Below are positions 45,344 to 56,892 of a stretch of 64,000 nt of DNA, one piece after another (the stretch's first letter is position 1; the number at the start of each line of letters is the position of its first letter). The stretch covers positions 1,674,001 to 1,738,000 of the forward strand of contig JADNYV010000001.1 in the NCBI GenBank assembly GCA_015501055.1, in the 5' to 3' direction. Under the pieces are notes generated by a model. That model saw only the letters and a program-made list of their open reading frames with translations. It searched no databases and was not told the origin of the DNA. This stretch comes from Mucidula mucida (Eukaryota; Basidiomycota; Agaricomycetes; Agaricales; Physalacriaceae). The position numbers and the translations under genes were made by a program.

Positions 45344-48300
45344 CTACTCGTCTAGCCCGTTCTCTTCCGCATCGTCGCCTTCCAAGTCCAACGACTCCAT
45401 TGCAGTCCCTTTCTCATCGAGGACGCACGCCACCCGTCGTCCCGCCCGGCCATTAACCACGAGCTTCACCCTTCCTGATTCGCAACCCACCAATTCACGG
45501 CACCGCTTGATCGGAATCTGTACGGGCTGCAATGAGGCATCATGAGTGCCCCTTCGCAACAATGCCTCTTGCATCAAATTCTCCCGGCCACGTAGGAGCG
45601 CATCTCCGTCTAGGTCCAGGTCTTGGTACCCCAGATCGCGGTAGTCGACCGTGGCAATATAGGCCCCCTCTGGAGGTTTGCGATCAGGGAAGAAAACGTG
45701 TACGGTGATAAGCTCACCATCTTGCCGGTAAACTATTACGACACTTTCATCGTCAAAAAATTCGGCTTCCAACAACTGGAACTGCTGGCGCTCTCCGTCC
45801 TCGTTGGAAGTGTAGCACTCGAGAAGACAGCTTGCAATCGAAACATCTGACAAGCCTGTAGCATTGTACTTGACTCGTGTCAAACATACTGAGTCCATAG
45901 AAGATCTAATCAGAATGAACATTTCAGCCACGATTAGACTCACAAATATTTGGATCTTCCAAACTCAGAGAGGCTATAGCCAGATATTGTATAATTTCAC
46001 CGTCCTAGGGTTAATCGCGTTAGCAATGGAACGGACCTAACCGGTTGTAAGTACCCCAAATTTCAAGTCGAATATGGTGCGCTCGCGAGTCATAACATTA
46101 TTCGGGATGGCGGTCTTGACCTGCCTGTCCGCATGATCCACTATAATATGCGCAGAACGACCTGTTGCTCCAGAGGCCCTAGCAAAAACACGTTGACATT
46201 GTTGGACTAGTTCCTGTACCAATGCGTCAATATTCCTGTCAATGTGATTCAGGTCTTTTTGATTGACGTGCTGAAGACGCCTGTGAGCGCGCAGCAGGTA
46301 AATGTAAAGAGTCCCTACATGCTCCCATGCCAATTGTTCCGGATTATCTAGGACCTCCCGGGCGCGTTTCAGAGCCTCCGGCAAAGAATCTGTTCCCGAT
46401 CCTCGCAAATCGCTTGGTTGAAATTGCGGAACGGGTCCCATGAACCACTTGTCGATGGGACTCACTACGAGCCCGGAAATGAAGTACTTGTTCACCTCGA
46501 GAATATCATGTTGGATGTGTATGTTGGACGTATCGTTACCGGCGTTAAGAGCAGCAGCCGTTTCCAACTCTTGTATTTGATCAGAACATGAGTTTTCGTA
46601 AATGAACGCAACACACCAAACTTGATCCAGGTCATAAATTCCTTGAAACGAGAATATTCGCGGCGGGCAGCAGCAGCGAGCCAAGCCGCCAGAATAATAG
46701 TGCGATTGACGAGTTCAAGGCAGCGCATAATGTCTTGACTCTGGAGCTCAAATAAAGCATACTCTGGTCTGCAAAAGTGAGCGTACAGACATCATAAAAC
46801 ATCAGCCTCAAACTCACATATGTGACCATCCCTGTATCTCTTCGAGGACAAGATGGATGCGCTGACAGGCCGGAGCAATCCTCTTTTCGGAAAAATCCCT
46901 TAACTTGACGAGGGCGTCCGTCATAGCAGTTTCCCACTTTTGTAAGCCCTGATGCGCGCGCCATCAAAAATCGTTCTTGTACGGGTAAAATAACAACATA
47001 CGCGTTCGCTCATTTGCTCGCCACTTCCCATAAAGTCTGCGAGCGCTGGAGACGAACGACCAGTCAGGAGAAGATTCGTGAGATCCAAGATGGGATTATT
47101 GTCCTTCTCTGCGGAGAAATGTTAGAATGCACATGGCACAGGAAGGTCGCCTTACGCCCGACATGTTCTTTCTGTTTCGCGTCCAAAGCTCGTATCCACT
47201 TAGGACCAAGTTCTCGGGCAGCGACAGTTGTATCTGACCCAAACCAGCTCGTTCTCATTTCTTTCACGACGCGCAAGAGGTGCCACGCCAGATCTTTGCA
47301 TATGGTTGATAAGGAGGCCATGTCACGAACGCGTCTTCCAGTCAAGATTGGAATATCACAGAGAACAGGAAGTATAGTCGTTGACACATCATCACCAGAG
47401 ACTGCATGGGAATGGGCATAGAAGGTAGGGCGGTGAGGATGCTTGTACATAGACAGAGGACTGAGTTTGAAGTGCGTTCCCACCCAACCGGAAGAATAGA
47501 CCCCTTCGTAATAGGTGACCAAGTGGCCCATGTCTGTGAGAAGAATCATAATACTATTCACATTGGCATCGTCCGTATCGTCGTATATTTTCTGAGGATC
47601 AGAAGATCGCCCGGGGATGTCGATAGAGGCTGCAAGAAGATTTGGGTCTAAGGCTGGCCATTCGTGAATGACCTGTGGCGTAGTCGGCTTTGGCGCAGTT
47701 CGCGTCTGGGAGCCCTGGAAAGCAAAGAGATCTGTCGCACTACGGGAGATTAATAGCCAGAAGATCGATTAAAACTAGCAATGTACCTCGAGCGTTGTGC
47801 CTCCTCGGGAAGGTGGTCAAGAAAGGGGAGAGATTGTAGAACGGAACGGGAAGATCCTGGCTATATTGGGATGATCACAATGGGAAAAGTCAATTAGGGC
47901 AGCCAACGAACGATGATATTGTCCCTCTGGAAAATATCTGGTCCGGATTCGGTGTTGACGGGCTTTTCCTGCTTGAACCACCAGACGGCAGCATAGGTTT
48001 TTGGGGAAGTCTCCAACACGACACGGATGTTCCGTTCTTCGTGGCCATCCTGAATAGAATGGATGGTCACGCGCAGTTGTTTCTGCGCGACCGCGATGCT
48101 TCTTCCTTCACGAAGAGTGTCAGGACGGGCAAACTCCACTCAAGCGACGGAACACACCATCTGGGCTCCACGCCACATCAACGACGTGGTCATCGTTCCC
48201 CGAAGTTATATCGACTTCCCAGCTCTTTGTTCCACTGAGCTTCCATAAGCTTAGGCGCTCCTGCGTTCCGAGGCGACTGACGAGGACAACCAAGTCTTTA

Positions 48301-48383
48301 TCGGGGCAACACGCAGACGGCAACAGCCGCGAGGGCGCGGCCAATTGGACGACCGACAGCGAGGAAAATGCATTTTTCTGCAT
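45344..48383 (-). CDS. APC4: Anaphase-promoting complex subunit 4
   Basis: Platform subunit of the APC/C ubiquitin ligase that drives mitotic exit. The start at 48383 gives MQKNAFSSLSVVQLAAPSRL, LPSACCPDKDLVVLVSRLG and ERLSLWKLSGTKSWEVDI, the typical APC4 N-terminal WD40 strand pattern with VVDVAWSPDG. Middle exons encode the second half of the propeller (VNSIMILLTDMGHLVTYYEG) and the long helical domain (SQDIMRCLELVNRTIILAAW; EYSRFKEFMTWIKFE; NKYFISGLVVSPIDKWFMGP). The C-terminal propeller blades end in VACVLDEKGTAMESLDLEGD. More than eight short introns; some exon borders near 46560-46640 are approximate. Confidence 0.85.
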
Positions 48384-48498
48384 GGTGTGGCCCCCAGAGT
48401 TCATGAACGTGGATGGTGAATCATTGTTGGAAGCATGGGTACGCGATCGGTCACATCACTCGTCACTCAATCTATTTGGTACACTTCCTACTATCAGT

Positions 48499-51153
48499 CT
48501 ATTTGCCCTTCCGCTTGGGTCCCTTTTTCCCAGACCCGGCGGAAACACCTTTCTTCGACCTGGCGCCCTCATGGGCCGCTCGCTGTCCAAGGTCCCGGTC
48601 AAAAGTACCTGTACTAGAACGTGTTGCTTTCGGCGGTTTCCTCGACTTTGACTTCGTGTTCACAGACCGGCGTTCTGGAACTCCAATCTTGCTAGGTCGG
48701 GCGGATTTCTTGGCTGATCGGATAGATGCTTCGACAGCTCGGCTATCCCCCATTTCAGCATCGTCTTCCATCGCCAACTTCCGCCTCTTTGCCTTTCTTG
48801 ACAGCCCGGAGAACTTGTTCCTTTTCGGCTGGGAAAACAGAGATGTCAGCTTCTTCTCTTCTTGCAAGTCCGCACAGAGCGCGCCCTACCTTGTCCGGGT
48901 CAGCATCGTCGGCCATTTTCTTGCTCTTGGATTTATTAGTACCCTCGAATCCTTGCTGGTACTGCGTCTTGCTGATGGCTGTAACCAAAAATGTCAGGAA
49001 GGCATTATTTGAAGGGTGCGAGAACGACGTACCTTCGGCGCTTTCCTTCTCCTTCTTCGACTGGAACCATGTTCGCGCAGGCCTTGAATAAATTTCGGCT
49101 GCATGCTCGATCATATTTTGCCCTTTCTTGAGTTCCATCTCAGCCCTTCGGAACTGCAAAAGGTCAGGCAATTAATCAAGAAGAATAAATGAATTATTAC
49201 CTGCTTTTCTTGCTTTTCCTCCTCCATGACCTCGGCGATTTCCGAATTCATGGACTCTAACTTCTCGCTCCATTTCACAATCGCGTCTGCTGGTACGACT
49301 CTATGCCGTACTTGGTCCGCACCAGCACCATGCTTGATAGCTGCTTTTAACATTTTGCGGTCAGCTTCGCCCACAAGAGTGACAGACCTGAAGAGATCGT
49401 CATATCTCAAATTTCGGATGAAGACCGAGGGGCTTACCGTCCCTTCTGACCCGCCCGAGCTGTCCTACCAACCCTATGCAGGTACTGTGCCAGTTGAGCA
49501 GGCATGTCGTAGTTTATGACGGTCTCGATCCCCTTGATATCAAGACCTCGAGAGGCCAGATCCGTGGCCATAAGAAAGTCGACCGAGCCGTCTCGGAATT
49601 GCTGCAAGGCGCGAAGTCTCTGAGAAATGTGATTGATGAAGTCAACACTGGAAGTTTCTTAAGACCGACCTGTTCTTGAGATAGATCACCGTGGAGTTCG
49701 TCACACTTCATGCCCAGCAGTGAAAAGACTATCCTTAATTGATGCGCTAGTTTTTTGCTCCGCAAGAATACGATAGTCTTCTGACGAAACGTGCGCTTGC
49801 ACAAAGTCACCAGCAAGGCTGAACGTTCCGTCTCTTTTCCAGCCTTCACGCGAACAAACTCCTGGATTAAACTTTTCGCAGTGCTCCGCTGGGGGTCGAC
49901 GAAGAGTCGAACAGGTTTCTGAAGCGACATCTTCACCAATTCGTCTACGGAGTCGGTCATAGTGGCAGAGAATAACATAGTTTGTCGAGATGTAGGACAC
50001 GACTTGATGATCTCTGAAAGTTCGTCGGCGAAACCATCGGAAAGCATTCGGTCGGCTTCGTCGAGGATCAGTATGTCCAGATTATCGAGGGTGAAGGAAG
50101 GGGAATTGCGGATATGGTCGATCAAACGACCTGGTGTAGCAATAACAACATCTGGTCGATTTCGCAGTGCGGCTTCCTGGGACTTGAGCGATAATCCACC
50201 TGAAGCACGTTATTCCTTGTATAGTATCAACGAGATAATACACTCACCGACAATTAAGCAAAATTGTATATCCGTATGGGCCGCCAACTTGGTTCCGACA
50301 TCGAAAGATTGTACAGCCAATTCACGAGTCGGAGCAAGGATTAGACAACGCGTCGCCGCAGCTTTTTTCCCCTTCTCCCGGTATAGTAACCGTTCCAATA
50401 TAGGTATTGTAAACGCTGCTGTTTTCCCAGAACCGGTTACAGCGTTTCCAACGACATCTTTTCCCAAAAGTGCGACAGGTATCGTAGCCGCCTGAATGGG
50501 TGTAGGTTTCTGAAATCCCATTGTGGTCAAGGCTTTAAGCAGAGGCCGTGATAGATTCATTGTGAGGAATGAGGAGTGTTCTTCGGAGGTCTGTGTGGTC
50601 TCCGAATCGAAAAAAGCTGCTTTCCTGTCCTTTTCTGCTTGTGTTTCAACGTCGGATTCGTCAGATGAGGACGAGGCGTCAGACTCCTCAGCATTGTCCC
50701 GTTTCATATGATAGTCCTCGTAGTCCTCCTCCCCTTCCTCGTCAGAAGTACCCAGAGGATCGTCCTCTGCATCTGAAATGTCAACCTCTGCATCTGAGTC
50801 CTCATCGCCCGACCCGCTTTCGTTACTTGAAACGTCAGATTCGATGCTATTAGAACGTTTCCGCTTCTTGGAAAGTTTTCTCCGAGCGATGATATCGTCC
50901 ACCGACAACGGTTCCTACACAACATGGGGAACGGGACATCGGTGGACAAGAGGGTGATGCTTACGGGTCGGCTGCCAGTCTTGACATAGTCTCCTGCGTC
51001 GTTTGCATTGTTATCGAGAATATCCGCGTAAGGATCGCCGGTCAAGTCGAATGTAAATTCCGGGTTCAGATCCTCAGTTTGACTTTTGGAGGCAAAGGGT
51101 TGTATCGCGTCATCCTCTGCGTCGGAGTCAATTGTAAGCACGTAGTCGCTCAT
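48499..51153 (-). CDS. DRS1: DEAD-box RNA helicase Drs1 (DDX27)
   Basis: Nucleolar ATPase needed for 60S assembly. An acidic N-terminus ([20 protein letters not shown]) with Ser/Asp/Glu tracts precedes the helicase core: Q motif GFQKPTPIQ, motif [12 protein letters not shown], Ia [29 protein letters not shown], Ib ATPGRLIDH, motif [16 protein letters not shown], motif [12 protein letters not shown], then [30 protein letters not shown], motif [21 protein letters not shown], and motif [22 protein letters not shown]. The C-terminal [13 protein letters not shown], Lys-rich tail and GPKRKGK fit Drs1. Ends at 48499; introns of about 50 nt separate the motifs. Confidence 0.94.
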
Positions 51154-53708
51154 GGTCTTCGATGCCTACGCCCACGGTCGGGGTATCCAGTCGAGTGGAT
51201 GAAGCTAATGGTAAAGCTGGAAAGAACTTTTTTTACTCACATGACATCATCCGCATTTGCCTCCGATCACCCGCTTTTGGTTTTGAACTACCACCATCTG
51301 AATGCCAAGTTAGCGAACAACATCAACGGAAAGCTATGCCTGGCCTCTGGACTCCTGACGGACAGGTGGATCCGCTCGCCTAGCTTGCGCCGCAACATCT
51401 CACCTATGCCACCTCCCTTCCTTGTATCTCCGCATCTTTCCGGATATGGCCTGGTTACATTTTGTGCCACAAATCAGGACTTAGGACTCACTCACTACCT
51501 GTTAGGACATCAATTTTGACGTACCTCTCTTGTCCCGTTCAATGATGAAGTTAGCAATGTGCCAACGTCGTCTTGATAATGAACCTGATACAGATTTTCG
51601 GACACATGTGGCGCGCGGATGCCTTCGGAGGATTGCAGAATTCTTGTTATTTCCAATGGTATCCGTGTACTACCTCGGGCGCGGCCATGGCTCGCAACTC
51701 TTGGCAAAGAAAGCCGCGGATGTTTATCCTGCACACTGATTTTAGGCCCTAGGAGGACCGTGGACTATGGTCAGCTCAAGCCCTGTGATCAAACTGACTT
51801 CTTTCTGGTCGTATATACAAAAAGCTCAGACGAGGCCGCAGCATTGACAGGCAGGTCTACGCAGAAGTGTATGCGGTGGAGCGTGCATGGCGGATTCACT
51901 CACATGAAGCAGATGAATTTCTGCGTTATTTCGACCGGTCCTTTGTGTTGCTTTCATTTTCTGTGACTCTTCAGCCAACCTAACTTGGCCGCCACCAAAC
52001 GTTCTTCAAGTTTAACGGTGAAGGTATTCCTTAGTTGTCCGTCGACTTTGTGATCTGTCAAATGGTGCTGTTCAACTCAAGTCCAACTGCTCTACCACTA
52101 ATTTGTGCGATCTGGGTATAGTTGCTAACACTCCAGATGTACTCAGCGGCAGAGCTACTCATGTCGTCGTTTGCACGCACTTCCTCGTCGAACAATCCTA
52201 CTGCCGCTCATAAATGCTATCTTTGATTACCGCTGGCCGCTGGGAGATTCCAGTGAAACACCAGTGACCTCTGGCGTCTCCTTCAATAAGCAACGTAGGC
52301 GAGTCTGTCACAAACGTTCCAATAGCGTACTTCCCGGACTTCATCCATCGTGCCAAACGACTCAATGGCACGATAAATTTATCGGGTAGACATCACCAAT
52401 GTCCGATCATCGTAGTGTGATTCCTCGTGCATTTGATGCGCAAGTGACAAGCTAGGTAATATGTTTTTCCCTGCCTTGAATCCGTTAAATCATCGGAGAA
52501 GCACGCGCATCACCTGGCACCGCCAAACCCTTAGGACTCGACCACAAGACCATAACAAAATCGCACAGCGACCGATTCAACAGCAAGAACCGTCAGAACC
52601 GGACCAACTACGAGTTAACACTGGAGAAACTAGGTAGCAGCGGTTCAGAGCTTGTGCTTGAGGCCTAGGGCGGGGCGCCTCTACGCGGTCACGACAACAA
52701 GAAGTACGACCTTCTGAAGAATCTGATCCTTCGTCAGGTCGCGGTGCCTTGTTCTTACATACCTCACATTAGATAACGAGGACCAGCTTTCGTCCATATT
52801 TTGGCACGTACTCGACGCGTCTGTGTACCCGCAAGGCAGTTCTTCCGGTATCCTAGGCAGAGAGAACGAAGAAGCACGACGTGCCTTTTGGGCGTCACCA
52901 AATGGTCAGTCCACCTGATTTCATTTCTCTTATCCGCCAGCTCAATGCTTTCTGGTCTCGGTATACGGCGCACCCATGAGTACCAGTAAAACTGGGACCG
53001 AGGACAGCCATACTTGAAAGAAACATTGGACTCTCCCTTGACATGGCGGTACCGTTGTTGCTCCGCCAGGGACTAAAGAGGATTGATTAGGATAGATGAA
53101 CGGATGAATGCCCTTACCTTGATAGTGGAACGGATGAAAGCTGTACAACATTGTGTGTTGTTCAACCGTTTTTCATCCGATTCAAGCTCCATAGGGGAGC
53201 TCCTGACTAGAGCTTCGTATTATATCAATGATTAGCTAGACAGCCTCACCATGATTCTGTAACAATCGGCAACTTCGTGATCAAGTCAATGAAGTGCGCA
53301 TGCTCCATTGAACAAACGCTCCTGCGAGTGATCAGAGAACATGTACAATATCAAGAGCTTCATAAGAGTCAAGAGGGTCTCAAATGTGCCTATTGGCGCG
53401 ATTTCCAAAGGTTTCTTAGTCTACATATGTGGCAAATTCGCAAAAGAGACTCGACCTATAATTAGATCATTAATATCGGAGTCTGAATTGTAACAAGGTT
53501 TATCTCCCAACTCATCCAGCGAGGTCAAATTACGCCAAGAGTCAGAACTGTCAACTATACAGAATCTCGGCTGAATACATCGAATGCCATTACCTCGAGA
53601 ACCAGTGCTGGTCATGTTATTCCGACATGTACTCGCACGAGCTATGTATAAAGTCTTCGCGACCTCTGAGCCAATTCTGCGTCGCGTCCTGCCTTAGATT
53701 CAGACACA
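51154..53708. other. Gene-poor island, possible coding relics
   Basis: 2.55 kb with no gene I can support. Fragments keep protein-like stretches broken by stops, for example around 52280-52390 (VTNVPIAYFPDFIHRAKRLN) and 52770-52915 (SSIFWHVLDASVYPQGSSSG). They look like decayed coding DNA of unknown origin. No transposase, reverse transcriptase or long terminal repeat is recognised. Confidence 0.45.
53127..53186. repeat. Imperfect inverted repeat (hairpin-forming)
   Basis: The left arm 53127-53150 (from ggaacggatgaaag to tacaaca) and the right arm 53156-53186 are imperfect reverse complements around a 5-nt loop. Cores cggatgaaa and acaaca pair with tttcatccg and tgttgt. It lies in the gene-poor island and could be a small MITE-like relic or a structured element. 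Confidence 0.5.
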
Positions 53709-56136
53709 ATGCTGACGACATTCATCCTCGTCGCACTCTCTGCCTTGAGGGCCCAAGCTCTCCTCCGTTTCCCTTGTGCTCAGCTCACTGTGGTTCGGTC
53801 CGACCCGTAAGTCGTCTGCTCCTTTCTACAAGGCTTGACTGACTGGGAAATCTTTCAAACTAGACTTATCTCCCCAGGAGATGTTTCTGCCCATCTCCAT
53901 CAGGTATCATATCATTGCTTTTGAATCTCTTAAAACAAGCTCACTGCTTCCCTCAGGTTGTGGGAGGCGTACGTATCCTCAATCAGTGTCTGAATAGCAT
54001 TGCTAACCCAGTGAAACGCCAACGTTTAGAGCGCGTAAGCTTCATGACATCTTGCCATTGCTCTGGTCTAACAAAGACGACTAGCTTTGACTTCAACATG
54101 CCGTCCAACCAGGTCAACTTACCAAACGCTGCCTGTAGCACTTGTGCAATTAAGGAGAATAAGTCTAACTATTGGAGTCCAACGCTGTATTTCCAGTCTC
54201 CCGTGAACGGCACCTTCAAACGAGCATGTTCTGCGCCACATTCAGGATTCGCTTCACTAATCTCTATCTCTTCGTAGGTGAAACAAAATCCGGGTCCCTT
54301 GACCGGAAGTCCTAACGCCGGAATGGTGGTCTACTACATTCAAATCGGAAACGTCACGTCGTTCCCTCAGGTTTGTCTTCCTCTTCTTCTGTGACGCTCA
54401 GAGCGCCTCAACACTTCTTCTGACAGGGCTTCCGTATGATCTCGGGTGACCCCTACCTCCGGACTTACAATAGTTCTATCGACGATTCCAGATCTATCAT
54501 GTTCAGGTGCTTACAGGGTACCGACACCAGCGGCCAGGGAACTGGACCAGACACTTATGGTATGCCAACGACCAACTGCCCAGGCGGTGTCCGGTCACAG
54601 ATCAATTTCCCGACGTCAGTCTACCGTTTCGTCTTGCGAAGACTTTATTGACGTCTCGTAATCAGATGTTGGGACGGAAAGAACGTCGATACCCCGAACC
54701 ACAAGGTAAAGAAGAGTTATGCTGACTATTTCTGCCACTTATACCGCATAGGATCATGTTAGATATGCCATCAACGCAAGTTTCGGTAACTTTGGGTGAG
54801 TGCTTGCCTCGTTGTTGCCGTCGTCGTCCGTCTAAGCATCTCTCAAGAAATGGCTGTCCTTCTACACATCCTATCACTATCCCAATGCTTTTCTTCGAGA
54901 CCTACTGGGACACCGCACCGTACGCCAATGAGTGGGTCAATGGCAAATCACCTTTCGTGTGGAGTATGGGTGACCCGTAAGTCTCTTCAAATGAGCTATA
55001 CTTCTTTCCTTGATGACGATTTTCTAGGACCGGCTACGGATACCACGCCGACTATATGATGGGTTGGCCAGAGGATACTCTCCGCAGGTTTGTCTTCTTC
55101 TTCTGAGACGCTCAGAGCTCCTCAACATCTTTTCTGACAGTGCGATGGCTCAGTGCAACGATGCCTCTGGGCAACTCTCCGCTTGCCCCGTCCTCTCTGC
55201 CCGTTCTGAGCAGGACATGAACGACTGTGCTGTCCCGAACCGCGTGGACGAGGAATTGGACGGATGTAGGGATATATGCTTAATACCTGATTTCGATCTT
55301 CTCATCCAGTGATTCAGGGCTTACTGAACTGCCTGGCTGCAATCCTGTCCAACCGGGACCAGCTACCGCCACAATGGCGTCAGGTTGCGGTGCACCCACG
55401 AGCACCCTTCCCGCATCAGGCGTCAATTTCCTCAAGGACGGTATTCCTGGCTGGACCCCTGTGGGTTGCGCAAGTGAGAACAACGGTGAAACTCTCTTGA
55501 CTGGGGCTCGGACCACGCTCAACTCTATGACGGTCGAGAGTTGCTTGAACTACTGTAACACACAGGGCTACGCTTTCGCTGGTCTCAAGAACACCAACAC
55601 ATGCTCTTGCGGCGCGAGTCTCAACACTGGCAAAGTATCGTCCAGCTACGCGTGCAACCTTGCTTGCCCAGGAGACTTGAACGGTTGGTGTCATGCAAGT
55701 AAAGGCTGATTTCTTCTGATGAATCGATCTTCTGTAGAATACTGCGGTGCTGCCAATCGTGTTGCCGTTTACAGCGGTAAAGGCGCTATCAGTATCTCCT
55801 CGACGTCGGCTGCATCGACAATCACTCAACCTGCGACGACGGCGCCGCCTGCCTCTACTGGAGCTGCCGTTCCCAAGTATGGACAAGTGAGTGGCGTCCT
55901 CCTAGTGGGTAGAACATATCTAACGACTTAATTCATAGTGTGGTGGTCAAGACGTACGCGCTTTTCTCGTTTCATTCCTTACATTCTTGATTCTAATGCT
56001 TCTGCAGTGGACGGGAGGCACTTCCTGTGAAGCTGGTTCTACTTGTCAATACTCTAACCCCTGGTATGGCATTCTCTGATCTTGTGTCTTTGTCACACGC
56101 TAATGTAAACATTGCAGGTACTCTCAATGTCTCTAA
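53709..56136 (+). CDS. Secreted DUF1996 - WSC - CBM1 protein
   Basis: Secreted three-module protein. Signal peptide MLTTFILVALSALRAQALLR. DUF1996: LISPGDVSAHLHQVVGG, FDFNMPSNQVNLPNAACSTC, ENKSNYWSPTLYFQSPVNGT, NAGMVVYYIQIGNVTSFPQG, FRMISGDPYLRTYNSSIDDS, IPMLFFETYWDTAPYANEWV, GYGYHADYMMGWPEDTLR and CNDASGQLSACPVL. WSC carbohydrate-binding domain: GWTPVGCASENNGETLLTGA, TVESCLNYCNTQGYAFAGLK, CSCGASLNTGKVSSSYAC, GWCHASKGYCGAANRVAVY. After a Thr/Ala linker, a complete CBM1 cellulose-binding module: YGQCGGQDWTGGTSCEAGST then CQYSNPWYSQCL to TAA 56134-56136. About a dozen introns split it; introns 54371-54426 and 55088-55140 are homologous. The enzymatic role of DUF1996 is unknown to me; wall or plant-cell-wall binding is likely. 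Confidence 0.87.
54371..54426 (+). repeat. Duplicated intron A (DUF1996 gene)
   Basis: 56-nt GT-AG intron, phase 0, after the exon ending TSFPQ. About 38 of 43 positions in the 3' part and the first 10 nt match the intron at 55088-55140, with one 3-nt gap. The flanking exons are unrelated. Confidence 0.85.
55088..55140 (+). repeat. Duplicated intron B (DUF1996 gene)
   Basis: 53-nt GT-AG intron, phase 2, after the exon ending EDTLR. It shares the core gacgctcagag, ctcctcaaca-type stretch and tctgacag acceptor with intron A, about 660 bp downstream of it. Confidence 0.85.
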
Positions 56137-56892
56137 ACGTATCCGCACTAGTCTATAAAGTTGTTCGCTGGCTTCGGTACATATATGATTTATCTTTTTA
56201 GCACTGTAGTATGTTGTTTCGTATCCGACTACTCTTGACGCGATGATGAGAAGTCTGAGTTCAGCCTGATAGAGAAGGAATTTCTTCTACTGAGCTCACA
56301 GGACATACTCAGGGAGAGACACCGATTTCTTACGCGGTCACTCCAAACAAGTTGTTGGAGGACCGGCACACTAGGACCGACATGATTTATACGATTCTGT
56401 TAACTGCCCGAGATAATCTGCGCAGACTTTCAAGTTTATGCTTCGGAGCTGCGACGCCACAAGAAAAAGGCGACATCGGCCCAGATCGAATATGTAGAAC
56501 GTTAAAATCCGATCATCAACCTTTAAGCACCTGTGAGATGTTGGTTTGTGCGATAAAACCCTGCTTACTAGGTCGATTCAGTGCGAACGAGTCGGGCTTC
56601 TATTCACAAGTAACTTGTTTTACTGGGAGGATCGCTGCGGGTATAGCCATGTATACGCCAGTTTCGGTGGTCCTTAAGGAGACAACCGCACAAGAAACTC
56701 GACCCAGAATTCGAAAACTAATGTACATCGTTTGAACCGTTACTGCCTCGGTGACTCTGCCAAAGAAATGTAGTCTTGATCACCGTCACGGTATCTATCT
56801 CTATCTTGTCGTGGCGAGTAACCAAACCTCGGCAAACGCAGATCTTCAAATTGTCTGCGAGGCGTCCAATCCTACGAAAAGATTTAGCCAGA
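56137..56892. other. Intergenic, convergent 3' region
   Basis: About 755 bp between convergent genes. The ORF 56352-56735 (127 codons) has no recognisable features or splice context. No RNA gene is seen. Confidence 0.4.

Noticed and set aside
48413..49012. 199-codon frame antisense to the DRS1 tail
   Set aside because: Mirror of the Lys/Arg-rich DRS1 C-terminus.
51079..51519. 146-codon open frame on the plus strand
   Set aside because: It overlaps the DRS1 start on the other strand and shows no protein family character.
52060..52120. tRNA-like box on the minus strand (agtggtagagcag)
   Set aside because: The D-arm, anticodon and acceptor stems do not pair, and no T-arm consensus follows.
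56352..56735. 127-codon open frame
   Set aside because: Composition and lack of domains suggest chance in a convergent 3' region.
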